Both the position numbers and the translations under genes were made by a program. The notes beneath the pieces were generated by a model that saw only the letters and a list, made by a program, of their open reading frames with translations, made no database searches and was not told the origin of the DNA. Below are positions 1-12,300 of a stretch of DNA of 64,000 nucleotides, one piece after another (the stretch's first letter is position 1; each line of letters begins with the position of its first letter). The stretch is taken from assembly GCF_921293095.1 (NCBI RefSeq), contig NC_060251.1, positions 91,126,566-91,190,565 of the forward strand, read 5' to 3'. Source of the stretch: Ischnura elegans (Eukaryota; Arthropoda; Insecta; Odonata; Coenagrionidae).

Positions 1-1062
1 CCCCCCGTGGCCTCCCCCTTAAATCCGCCTATGCTAGTACACATAAAATACTGTATGGGACTTCACCCCCTTATAATTTCAACCCGATGGTTGACTAAAA
101 TATTTTAGGCTTGATATCCACTCGAGCTTAGCAACTGTGTGTCAGTTTCAACTTACATAGTCAATTTCACACGAACAGGGGAAGGGGGGCTTTTTCTTTC
201 CCTGGATAACCTAACACCTCAAAGAGGGGCGCAGTACCTTGGCGTAAAGTATCGCTACAGACCATCACAATTTTCCATTTCGCTGTTTAACCTTGGTCAT
301 GGAGTACAAAAATTGTCCAATAGATTTCTAGGGTAAAGATAAATTTTGGCATCGAATACGAGGCATTTGTTCACTTTAACGTCGAAACGAGAAGAACTGC
401 GCTCAAAACTAACCTTTACCGCAGTGTAACAGCATCATCTGCAGCGTAACTTTTAAGCAATCATTCTTAATCGAATTTCCTACATTTCGTCATTTTCTGT
501 CATACATTTTTTTAGTTAAAACTTTGAGCAATTCTTACAAATAATTAGTTAAAATATCATCTTCCTTCTTTCAGTAACTGGTATAATACTGGACCTATTC
601 AAAGAAAACGTAATGCATGTAAAATAGGTCAGTTGACGGCACGGAAAATAAGGTATTAAAAAGGCAAAAAAAACAAATATTAATGATTCATTCTTTGAAA
701 ATCCAACGAAATATAACGAAGAGGCCAATAAATCATCCATCAGATAAGAAAAAGACATTGTACCAGTGATTCTAACCTAGAGTATGGTTATCAATGAACT
801 AGAACTGACCAGATGCAGAAGGTGAATGGATTCAAGATCATATCAAATATCACCATTTGAGCAGAATATTCAATCACAGCTAACTCCGACATATTTAAGG
901 ACTCAAAACTGCACTCAAAACTAACCCTTACCGCAGTGTAAAAACACACATTCAAGCTGTTTCGACCACAAAAATGAAGACGTCACCAGTTAGCGGAAAA
1001 TATTTGCCCTTCGTTGACGAGCGTTAACAGCATGCATTGCAATCTTGATTTTCATAGGTTTA

Positions 1063-1589
1063 TTAACCCATTTGTGCATAAATTTATTTTTGTCAAATAT
1101 TCATTTAGAAATTAATTATTCTGGCTGATAAGTTTTATTTTAATATATTTCTGCAATTCTTAAATGTTTACAATCAATAGTTTAAATAATACAGCCCGTT
1201 CGAAATATCGGACGGTCAGTTGTCAGTGCTGATTACAGATTCAAAATAGTACAGAAAAACTTGATAATATTGAAAATAAAAAGATAAACCTTTAGAAGAA
1301 AAATGAGATAAGAGTTATCAATATATTGAGCAACATACTGCAATAAAAAATAATTTACTTACCCCGTGCGGGTGACCGAAAATTCTATCAATACCATGTC
1401 TCACATAAATGCTTCTCAAGACGATAAATTCAGGGAATCAACTAAAATATTAGCAGGGTGGTAAATTCATTATACAGGCCTCCATTTGAACTTTATATAG
1501 TATCAAAATGTAGCACAAGTCAACTGGAGCCCAAAAAAAAATTAAATACGCGCGTCCGATATATCGGACGCTATTCGCTAATGGGTTAA
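1063..1589. mobile_element. TTAA-flanked MITE (piggyBac-like)
   Basis: TTAACCCATTTGTGCATA on the left, and the complement of TTAACCCATTAGCGAATA on the right, with TTAA at 1063-1066 and 1586-1589. A perfect 20-bp palindrome GCGTCCGATATATCGGACGC sits at 1552-1571, just inside the right terminus. The interior is AT-rich and noncoding. Confidence 0.75.
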
Positions 1590-1902
1590 GACGACAGGAT
1601 ATTCAAGTTGATCAATTTTAATGATACCTAATCAGAAACGAGATGGAGAACTTCCTTCTTAAAGGAAGACATCAATCAACAACTTCAACAAAACGCTAAG
1701 AAAGAAAGATAAATACAAACGATTACATTGCACTTAAAGTAAGAGAAATTGCTCTGTACAAAAATAAAAAACGGCAATTCCGAAATTTCTAAAATACATC
1801 GCTACTGAAAGCGTTACAACGAAAAAACTCAAGATAATCGTTTTTGTATTCTGTATTTCACGCTACTATCTGAATAAAAATGCAGCGTTGAAAAGCATAG
1901 GC

Positions 1903-2130
1903 GTACCCAGCGAGGGGCAGGAGGGAGCAGCTGCACCCCCCCAGAAGCAAAAATTGCAAATGACTTTAGGGAAAATAATATTTTTTTCAAGCAAATAATT
2001 TTAAAAACTAATAAAGAGGTGTTACAGTTTCCTTAAAATGTTGATTTTATTCACCTTTTCCATTCTTAAATTTTATCTACAAGTTGAACAACCATGGATT
2101 GACCCCCCCTAGTTTTGATCCTGGTACGCC
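1903..2130. repeat. G/C-run dispersed repeat
   Basis: It begins CGTACCCAGCGAGGGGCAGG and ends CCCTAGTTTTGATCCTGG then TACGCCC. The termini are loosely inverted and the core is AT-rich. Confidence 0.45.
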
Positions 2131-2434
2131 CTTGTTACAAAAAGTTATAATACGAAAATAGAATACGAATCGCTGCCATTACCTATCGATCAATACTCTT
2201 TCCGCCGAGATAACGTACCACTCTGATGATATTCCTGAAATGAATACGACCAAAATCGGAGTACTGCTGCACTTAAAAATGAATCGCTCGATTAATTATT
2301 CATTAATGGAGACAAGAACGATGGCAGGATGGAAATGAACCGATCTCGAGAAAGTGTCCGATGTCAAGTGACCGATTACTCGCGCGCCGTAAGCGGTCAT
2401 TAATTGAGTTTCATAACAATGCCGGTAATTGGGG

Positions 2435-2740
2435 AAGGCCCCTTGCACACACCCCGATTTCCGATGGCTGGTAAAATACCGGCTGATATTTTACCGGTGA
2501 AGCGCTGTTTGCACACAAGCCGAATATTTACCGGTCAAATGCTAAGTTGCTTGGTTGTTGAGTCGGCGCCGGTGATCCACAGTGGCAATGGCCAGCAGTT
2601 AACCTGCATTTTACCGATGCCAGTGCGTGGTCGGTACGTGTGTAAGCTCCCATTCCCTCCCATTGTTCACTATTGAAATGGATTTTGGACGGCCGATATT
2701 TTACCGGCCGTTCAAAATCGGAGTGTGTGCAAGGGCCCTT
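2435..2740. mobile_element. MITE with GGCCCTTGCACACAC inverted termini
   Basis: The left end AAGGCCCCTTGCACACACC and the complement of the right end, AAGGGCCCTTGCACACACTC, match. Inside, the motif GATATTTTACCGG recurs in both orientations. The open frame across it is incidental. Confidence 0.7.
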
Positions 2741-4387
2741 AGTATTGATCTCAAAGTCAGGAATATATAGTAGAGGGAGTGGTGCAAAAGTGGAATCCCT
2801 GTTTTAAATTATGTTATAACTAGCTAGTTTTGCATTGAAACTTTTCTAAATCCATGAAAAAATACTCACAAAGATACTACCCTGTATAAGCGCTTTAGGT
2901 TTTATGCTATATTTATCGTTTACTTCGTAAAAAATGGTAAATTATAAATTTACACTTTGATTAGATTTTCAAAATGTGCTAGTAATGTGGAAACGTTTGT
3001 ATTCTGGCTATAATATTAAAGAAAAGTAAAATATCAGGTCATCTACTTATTATTAATTGAAAAATCAACGCAAAAGCTTTAAAAATAGCAATATTCGATA
3101 AAATGTTCACTTGAAAAAGTCACAAATGTAGTTCTCATTTTCAAAACTGGAGCACAAAGTATGTACTTTTTTCTTACGGAAACAATCGCTTTTATCATAT
3201 AATGGACATCCCAATTTTCCCATTTACACTTGGACTTGGGGCCAATAATCTTCATCGGCTTCTGAAAGTGGCGAAAAGGTGATGTAGTAGACAAAACACA
3301 ATAAGGTGACGGAAACACATTTAGCACAACACTGGGGTAAATGTGGAAACGCTTGATTATGAATTAAACATTGAACTATGAAGCTAAAACTATGCTTCAT
3401 TTTCCAGCTAGTAGATTACTTAATTACACCAGATTGTAGCGTATTTTATGCTTAACAATAACTTATTTATCACTAAGAAATGGACTATGTGATTAAATTA
3501 AACTTAAAAACTTACCTACCTCAAAAGTATTACGAGTGAAGAGAAACTTGGAACAAGTATTTCACGGACAATAAACCAGGAGTTGACTGTGACCGCTCCT
3601 ACAGGCTTACTAAAGAAGCAGGCCAAGAAGTTGATGCGGTCACCGCTAGCCTACTTTACCTCCCAATCCCTGATGGTTATGCTTTCATATTACCAACAAG
3701 CTTCCACATTTGCACCAGTCCCTCTAACCCCCAAGTTTCACCGTGGCTTCAAGACTTAGAAAGGGGCTTAAAATCGTTTTCACGGTATTTCGTGTATTAA
3801 CCGCTATATCCATGGATGGCCACTTCCTATTGCCCTGAGGTCAAACACAATTCCATAATCCTATGAAATGATAAGCACCGAACACTGATGCCGTTAAACG
3901 GGATATGATTCTAGAAAAATCTGCACGAGGAAGTGAAGACTGAAGGAAAGACTTCTACGATGTGAAGAGCTATCGAGTCCATTAATATTGGTCGAAAACG
4001 GGTGCAACCACAGAACCCCAATATCGTCGACTCGATATGAACACATTTTTTCTTCCAATCGCGATATCTCTTTCGCACAGCTGTTATGAGAATGACTGGC
4101 CATAAAACCGTATTCTCAGGACGGAGGGCAGGTGGCCATGAGCCATAATCCACTTGATCCGCTGAAGCATTTTCCACAGTGATGGAAAAGAATTAAATAT
4201 GGAGTCCGTAGGATTTTATCTTTCGTCGATTTTCCCCTCAAAATGAAATGTCCTCTCATAGGATCAATTTCCACATGGTCATGTACTAGACTTTTGACTT
4301 GAGTTTCCTGAAATATGAATTCCGACAATGTTAACACTTCAAAATCAAGTCAGAAGAACAGAATAAGATGAAGAGTAATTTTCCATG

Positions 4388-4651
4388 TTGAAATAAACAC
4401 TTGCAATTTTCCACGATTATAAAATTTTATTCCCGACCTAAGTTTCGATCTTACGACATCATCTTCGAGGTATGAATTGGCTTTTGTACCTTGAAGATGA
4501 TGATTCATCATTCATTCATCGTATATTTTGAAGATGATTCATCTTAATGGTACAAAACCTTATCTTGTACCATGAAGATGATATAGTAACATCGAAACAT
4601 AAGTCGGAATAAAAAATTATAATCGCGGAAAATGGCAAGTGCTTATTTCAA
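4388..4651. mobile_element. Foldback element with about 78-bp inverted arms
   Basis: Arms 4388-4466 and 4574-4651 are reverse complements with few mismatches, for example TTGAAATAAACACTTGC against GCAAGTGCTTATTTCAA. The centre contains repeated GAAGATGAT/ATCATCTTC words. It is noncoding. Confidence 0.75.
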
Positions 4652-5339
4652 GACTTTTCAAATCATTTTTCTTTCCAACTTCCTTCGACGTTTCATCCTC
4701 AGAGAAAAGAGAAGGAGGAAATTGGCTGCAGATAAGATCGATAAAGTGTCAGGTAGCATAACCTATCTCACCTCACAAGGAGGAACACTTTAATTACTTA
4801 CAATATTTTATAGCTGGAATATTGAATTTCTTTTGAGTGAAATTTTATTTTCATAAACATGAAATGTACTTTGAGGGCCGGGGGTAGGAGTGTAAAGCAC
4901 AAAAAAAAGGCACGTTTGAACACGAGTAACATAAATTAATAACAGAAAACGATCGATTTACAAAAAAATCACCTTTCTGAACTGTGGTGGCCAGGAAACA
5001 AATTAAAAGACTCGGGGAGAAGGCGAGGTTAGAAACAGGGATGGAGGATTGTTACCTTGGCTGCAGGAGGTAGCGGTGGTCGAAAAAGGTGCCTTTGGTC
5101 GCCTCTCGGGAGCAGCTTTCCTCACGCCCAAACACTCGACAAGAGCTTTAGCAAAACAATGCACACCGCTCGCGGACAGACATTCCCTTTTATATGTTTG
5201 GGCCCATTTGCCACCGGCAATGTTTGGCCCCTATTGACCGGAGGCCATTTCCTTCGGCGGAGGATTTCACCACCCGCCAAGCCGCTCGACCGCTGGCGTA
5301 GATTGAGGCACAGCTCAAATATTAGTGGAAAACGGAGGT

Positions 5340-6110
5340 AACAGTAAGAACATTAGGAAGAGAATTACGTTAGCAAAGAAGGCGTTTATGAACAAGAAGG
5401 AGCTTATGAGAGGATGCTTATGTGAGAGTTTAAAGAAAAGGTTAGTGAAGAATCTGATCTGGAGTGCTTTACGGCGCGGAAACGCGGACACCTAGGAAGG
5501 AGGACGAGAGAAGGAAGACTAGAGGCGTTTGAGAAGTGGGTGTGGAGAGGAATGAAGAAGGTGAAGTGGACAGAGAGGAGGAGGAACGACGAAGTGCTGG
5601 ACACGGTGGGTGAGAAGAGGCAGCTTCTGGATGAGATACGGAGGAGACAGAAAGTATGGATAGAGCGTGCACTTAGCGGGGAGGGGAGGTTAAAGACAGT
5701 TTTAAGGCCTGTTTACACGGTACGAGTTAATGCGGAAATGCATTAACTCGTGAATGAACACGAAAATTCACCGTGTAACCACCCAACTTGTGCGAATGCA
5801 GGTACATAAAATACAACTGGTTCTAATTTGGTTCATGCATTCGAAAAATATTCCGTTTCGGTCCACAAAAAAACATTCATGCAAACGGCCATGGTGTTTT
5901 AATGTATCGTGTAAACAGACTTTTAAAGGGTAGGTAATCGAGGAGGAGGAATGAAAAGAATAGGATTTTTAGATGGAATGAAAGGCTGTAGGCCTCATTA
6001 CGAATTTAAGAGGAAGTACATGAAGTGAGGGGGACTGCCTGAGTACTTATTAAATACTCTATTCAAACCTACCTTAATCAGTAGACTACTTTAATAATAA
6101 TAATACCTAA
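5340..6110 (+). mobile_element. Non-LTR retrotransposon 3' fragment (family 1)
   Basis: Translations in shifting frames resemble the post-RT domain of LINE ORF2 (KKAFMNKKELMRG, then IWSALRRG, then KVKWTERRRNDEVLDTVGEK, EIRRRQKVWIERALSGEGRL). A 3' tail ends CCTACCTTAATCAGTAGAC then TAATAATAATAA. Copies of the same tail are at 23178-23370, 28688-29060, 37440-37860, 43880-44160 and 58440-58680. A MITE interrupts it at 5702-5925. Confidence 0.7.
5702..5925. mobile_element. MITE with GGCC(T)GTTTACACGG ends nested in a LINE fragment
   Basis: AGGCCTGTTTACACGGTAC at the left and TATCGTGTAAACAGACTT at the right are inverted repeats, flanked by TTA at 5702-5704 and 5923-5925. The surrounding LINE tail resumes on both sides, so the MITE inserted later. 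The 3-bp TTA duplication suggests a PIF/Harbinger-type parent. Confidence 0.75.
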
Positions 6111-6774
6111 ATGTAATAATCAAGGTAGTGAAGTAGGTGGAGATTTTTGCTTCTGATAGATGGATTCTGATTTTAAAGCGCGGATGAAGCCTTCGAGCAT
6201 CCCCTTAAAAAATCCCCTTAATGCGAGACGGCGCAGAGAAAGGAAATGACCCCCATGTGTGAACTGTGAAATTTACAAGCTTATATTTTCGACTATGATG
6301 ACCTCAACTATCGAAACCAAGATCGAATTTAACGCTTTGGGCAAAAGAAATTTAGTGCACAATTTGAGAAGTGCCAGAATTCTTATGGTTTAAAATCTTT
6401 ATAAAAATCTTTAAGGTTTCGAAAAACTATATTCGCCAGTTTCCATACTAATATTGGAATTATCCTAAATCAATGCGGCATCAATACTGTTCGCACGTTC
6501 CATAACCAAGCAATCATTCACAGCACTCTTGTTTCTATTAACCTCCTATTATACCCTTGTTTGTAACGCAGCATCTATTGTTCTCCTAGCAGTGACTAAA
6601 CTGAGGTTGGATTTCATTGATATTTACGTTGGACTATTAACAAAAATTATAAATTAATCACGAGAAACAAGCGACTTACAAGTAATAACGTGTCAGCGGC
6701 AGAATAATATTAAAACCCCAGTACTATCATTAAAACGATACATTGTATTTTCTCGCTTTTCCATTCGCTCCTCC

Positions 6775-7075
6775 ATATGCCCATTCCCAGATTGTCACTA
6801 ACCAAACGTTCCATCCTCTCCCGCCTCTCCTCCCTCATAAATTCCCTTCCAGATCACATTGACCCGTTCTCCTTTACAAACCACTCCTTTACAAACCGCG
6901 CTCTTTCCTACCTTAATAGAAACTCTTAAGGTCAATAAGTTTACTTTCAATGTATTGTTATTTATTTGAATTTATTGTTTGATTGTGTTTGTACTTTTTA
7001 AGTTTGTTATACTGTGCCACTATAAAATGGCAAACTATGCTGTATGTGGACAATTTGATAAATAAATAAATAAAT
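6775..7075 (+). mobile_element. LINE 3' end (family 2)
   Basis: The frame LSLTKRSILSRLSSLINSLP ending FTNRALSYLNRNS and a stop matches the C-terminal RT end of a LINE also seen on the minus strand at 37890-38390. The noncoding tail ends with four tandem AATA units at about 7054-7070, a typical LINE 3' terminus. Confidence 0.6.
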
Positions 7076-7079
7076 TGTA

Positions 7080-9117
7080 CTAAAACTCCACGTCCTTAAA
7101 GAGGAAAGCCTTCCAGAATCTAAGGCTAGACGCTTGAATTCCTCCACCCTCCGCCACTCAGGGATTAGGCCGCGACTGTGATGGTGGTAATTAGTGGTAC
7201 CAACATTCCCCGGATCGATTACGGCCCTCTTGAACGGCTGTTGAGGTCCTATAAATGACTGCTAACACGAATAACTCTTTACTCCCGTTTATGCAATAGA
7301 GTTAAAATTGTCGGTTTCATTAATTCGATTTTAATTTGGAAAGGCATGAAATAACTTTGGCAAATTATTATCCGTCTTTACACTTTTGCAATAAGATTCA
7401 ACTGATTCCATATTTTCTAGTTTCCGACATGATAGTGAGCAAGTACACACGGGATGGACAACGGGTATGGCAATGCTATATTTATTTCCTAGCCTAATGG
7501 CGATTACTATCCAGCTGCCATGAAAATGAACCTGAGGAATTTAATGGAAGGATGTCGAATTAGACAGTGAAATGGAGTTCGAGATTGATTGCTGGAAATG
7601 TCAACCAAGGTGAAATACATTAAGTCGAAGTATGACGATATTCAAACTCCCATGGAAAGGGAGGGAAATTTGAGTTCATGAAAATTATATGGCAATTAGA
7701 AACAAGACGAGGACAGTTTCACTTAGGTCCATATACTGGTGTACCTGAATGCACCATGTCAACATTCTAACGTCACTCCTCAAGCGGGACTTGGTCACGT
7801 CGTTTCATTCATGATTTTTCTTTATCTTGGTTCAATGCTTAAAGTATAAAAAATGCATTCCTTAATACATGTCTTACTTCAATTGTCAACGGAATCATAA
7901 CTTACTGTCACCACTGAATTCTTTATGATTGGTATAGCTTAATTAAATGATTAAATTATTGATCGATTTCGAAACCTGAAAAGCTGACAGCGTACATACA
8001 TGCCCGATAGTTATAATTGACCTTAATAAATCAATATGATAATATGATTCATTAGAACCAAAAGAATATCTTCTCCGTAGTTGGAGTAAATGTAGGAATA
8101 TTTTTCGTTCAGATCCTGCTAAGCTAATAAACGTACATTTAGTTTTCAGCTATAAACCCATTTAGAGCCTTTACTATTTTTAAAGGACGACGTATCAATT
8201 AATTTTCTTCCCACCGATTTTTTAATTTTTTTAGGAATTTTAAACTTGAGATTTTGGAACGTAATTTTTTAAAAAACTTTAATGCGTTTGTAAATTTCAT
8301 TTCTATGTTGATGGTCAAAAGTGTTGCCCTCAAAATTAAAACATTAAAATATATTAGCTATAAATATTTTTAAAATGTCCTCAATGATGCTATCATTCCA
8401 GCTCCATTAAAATTATTAATATACAATTTAAATGATTTCACTCTATTTAACCACAGCATTTTCAACTTTAAATGCACAATAAACTCGGTTGCGATACGAC
8501 GTCGATGCGAACGATCATGTCAATCAAAGTTTTAATCTCCTATTATCGCCATTTCCATTACTAAAGTAGTACTACATGAAATTTGCGTACCGAAAAAATT
8601 GTTGGCGCCGAAAAAATACTTACATTGTAACGTTTACTTAACTATAACAAAGTCTTATTATTTCAGGAGTTATTGAGATCTAGAGAGCAAATTATACATA
8701 TTTTTTCAAAGGTGATAATTCAAGTAAAATTGTGCAAAAACGTATTGATAAATATTTACGAGTACTTCGATTACTAATAATTGCTTTAAGGCCGTTACTT
8801 TATTAGGCCATGAGCTAAGATACGCACTAATTGAGACGTGTGAGACAGCCTTGACTATTCTGGGATAGATATGTCACATTGCTTAAACTACGAGCAGTAT
8901 GCGGTCTCTGTCCTCTCATTATACAAGTTGAATAAAAATGAAAGTGCAGACACTTCAAGGAATAAATCTCCAGCCCCTTCCATATCCCCCGAGGTAAAGA
9001 CGTCATAAGATCCAATTAGTGATATCTTAGTCGACCGCCAGGGGACGATAAATATATCCGATGGGAGCCCACGCTCCCTTTCGATTTCTTTCTCTATGAT
9101 GTGCGCATTATTTCCAG
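7080..9117. other. No recognisable feature
   Basis: AT-rich sequence without a supported exon or repeat. The missing 5' exon(s) of gene A could lie here or further upstream, but I found no ATG exon with a good donor in a compatible phase. Confidence 0.4.
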
Positions 9118-9389
9118 GCGATCAAGAGTTTTTCCATACGGAAGGGCAACCAGCACGTCACCTTCGCTTTCCCGTTCATGGAGGACCTCATCAGAAGGTT
9201 CAGTGGACGCAGGCCCCTCTTTCGGTCACATGAAGATTTAAGCTACAGGATATCCGATGACGAGAGATGCCAATACAATCCCCGCACTCAAGAATTGCGG
9301 GCTTTGACACCGGCGATGTTTTTCGACGTGTGTCCGGAAATAATACAAGGATTCGAAACTCTGGTCACTCTAGTTCCAGATGCGAACAG
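9118..9389 (+). CDS. Gene A exon 1 of those visible
   Basis: The acceptor is TTTCCAG before 9118, after a long pyrimidine tract. The donor is AACAG/GTAAGT after 9389, a near-perfect consensus. The frame is open from the first base (AIKSFSIRKGNQ...) and includes FPFMEDLIRRF and FFDVCPEIIQGFETL. The exon is 272 nt and ends with two bases of an arginine codon. An ATG at 9178 is in frame, but sense codons continue back to the acceptor, so I do not take it as the start. Confidence 0.75.
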
Positions 9390-12300
9390 GTAAGTTAGCA
9401 TCAATGCAATGACAGTGAAGATCTATCGGGTTTCACACGAGGTAAGGTCCCCCATATCTCCTTCCGACCAGAGGCGGATACGGATGGGGGGCGCGGATGT
9501 GTGGTTTTCGAAACCAGGCCTTAGATGGAGCATAAATAATACGAGTAAAACCATGTTATCGCCGCTAAAAAGATCGCGGACTGGCGAAGAAAGCTCACAA
9601 TGAGTCCGGGAAGCACTCCAAAATAACAGAATAACTGCATAAATAATATATTGTTTGTTTTAGGTATATTATGAACATTGCAAGACATTTAAGTGAGAGT
9701 TTGGATTATCCGTGTTTTCCGATTATTCGTGCCGCCTCTCCCCATCATTTGCCCGGATAATCGAGAGTGTACTGATTGTATAAATGCATTATGTTTTCCA
9801 TAGTTAATAACATTAGGATAAGTTTACAAGCAACAACCCACCCACCAAGCTGATAGATATTTTCATTCACAAATCCTTTCTTTATGGCAGGAGAAACCAC
9901 ACGATAGCCCTCTTGACTTTGAATCAGAAAGGCTCATTGGAAGGATATAAAAAGCATATGGAGAGCTTATTCAGGATTCTAGTGATGGAGAAGAATGTGG
10001 ATGAGCTCAAAGATCTTCCCGTGAGTAAATATATCTATTTAAACTAAAAGTTTTGTTTTCAATTCACTTGTAATTTAATGAGGATCAAAGAGCAAATGCT
10101 CATTACACGCACTCATTCTGCTCATACTTTTTTCAATTCCCCAATACGTAATTGTTATTATAAAATATTGTAATTATGCAAGAATAAATGAAAGACGTGT
10201 AATGGAATATTGAATTTAATAAATCCTGGTCTTCAAAAACTTTAGAAAATAAGATAAAGGAATAATAAGTTGGTGAAATTCCATTCTGACGCCTCTGACA
10301 CGATAATTGTGGAACCATCATTATTAAATTGTAGAGAACAATCTTCAATGAAAAAATACCATTAAGTTACATGGGAAACACTTATAAATACGGTAAAAAC
10401 TCACTTTAAAACCACATGCTCACATAATTTGCTGATACTGAACATAGCGCCTGTGTAGAGTTTTCAAAATGTTGCCAATAGATGGCTTCAGTGTTATTTA
10501 GCCGCCAATTTTTAAATTAAATTATTGAAATTAAGTAATTGATCGGAAAAAATTTATTGGAAGATTATTGAAAAAATAACCAAACTTTGTCCTGCCACTC
10601 TTTAAACTTATTCATTTTGAGTCTCCTTAAAACCTTGTATGCATGATGAAATCAGGTGAAAGAGCAAATTTCTTATGCATATATTTACTGCCAATAAAAT
10701 CATAATCTTAAAATATTTCATGAACTACATCACATATTTATATATGGTATACCACAATCTGAATTAAACACACATTATTTTAAACTGTTTAAATTTACTA
10801 GTAAATTAAATTATATACATACATATTTTACTTTTGACATGATGATGACAATTTCTTCCATGACTTTTTACCTAATTCAGTTACTGGCAATGGATGTGAA
10901 CAGTAAATTACTTCTAGAAATGATTTATGCTGGAGCTAATTCTGTAGTGGAAGTGCATGGAGATAATTTAGTAGCTGCACATCCTGGAAAATCAAATTCA
11001 CACATTCTTCATATGATAAAGGTTGGTATTAATCGCATGCAAGTTTTACAACTAGGTACATAGATAGAATAATGAAGGGTGGTCACTCAAGCTGTGATAA
11101 ATACAAGCGTGCATAGGCGGATTTAGGGTGGTGGGGGGCTCGGGATCATGTCCCCCTTTCCCCCCTCTCCCATGGGCTTAAGATATAGACGAGATTTTTA
11201 ATACAACTATGCATTAATAAATTTTATATTTTAACATAAAAGTTATAAATATTTACATATTAAAAACTATTATATTAAAGTTAAGAGTACATTCTGCAGA
11301 GTGAGTAATTTTTGCATTTAGTTTTTAACCCCAAATACGAGAATAACGTGTGGGTGTCAGATGCGGTCCCCCCATTCCTCCCTCAGAAAAAATCCTGGAT
11401 CCGCCCTTGTAAGCGTGTGTTAACACATTCACCACGGCTGATGCCAATAGGCATATTCCAAATAAAGAAAAAAAGAACTTCGCTCCTCCCCAAACTACAA
11501 TAATAAATTGGTGCTGCATTGAACATCTTTAAACAAAATTAAAAAATCCATTTCATAATATAAAAGCAGGCTATAAAATGAAAAGATATCCAGTAGATGA
11601 TTTCAGTCCATTCATAGTCACTGTAGGTAAAGCAAAAGAGATTTCATCTTAACTCATGAGGTAAAATGGGTGAAAAAGATAATTTCATTATACATTGGAA
11701 ATACTAGAAGAGTATTGAAAATGTGCCTATAGGAGCTCTAGATGGCTGCACAAAGAAGGTAGTTCAATCCCTCAGCCATTAGAGAGCATCTCGTTAGATT
11801 TATCAGATTAGTGTCCACAAGGAGAAAAATTTTTTGGGTGCAGGAGGGCAGGGGCACAGCTAGAAATTTAGGCTAGGAAGGGTTTTAGGCACAACTAATA
11901 CTGAGGGTTATAAGGGGTATGCAGTACCCGCCAGTGGCGCAGCGAGGGGGGGGGTTTGGGGGTTTAAACCCCCCCCAGAGCTCAGAGAAATTTTTAAGTT
12001 TAATCTATTTTACTTAATTGGATTGATATTACTAATAGAATACTGCAAGTATTAATAAATAATCCCCTAGAAAGCCGTAAAACTCACCATTTTGAACTGT
12101 TTATCTTAAAATTCCACAATTTAGTAATCTCGCACCTACCGCTTATCCTGGTGGGTATTCCATACCCCCACACACACCGGTATTAGTTGCACCTAAACCC
12201 CCCCAGCATTAATTCCTAGCTGCACCCCTGGTACCCGCAAGGGTATGTCCAATCTATTAATCCAATTACCTATGTAAAAGGGATTAAACTTAAAAACTTC

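Noticed and set aside
2404..2676. 90-codon frame across 2.4-2.7 kb
   Set aside because: It lies inside a MITE with inverted termini and has no protein-like features.
5057..5341. 94-codon frame starting from TTG, near a donor-like GAGGTAACAG
   Set aside because: No ATG start, no recognisable product and no acceptor or phase link to gene A. It could be a 5' exon, but nothing supports that.
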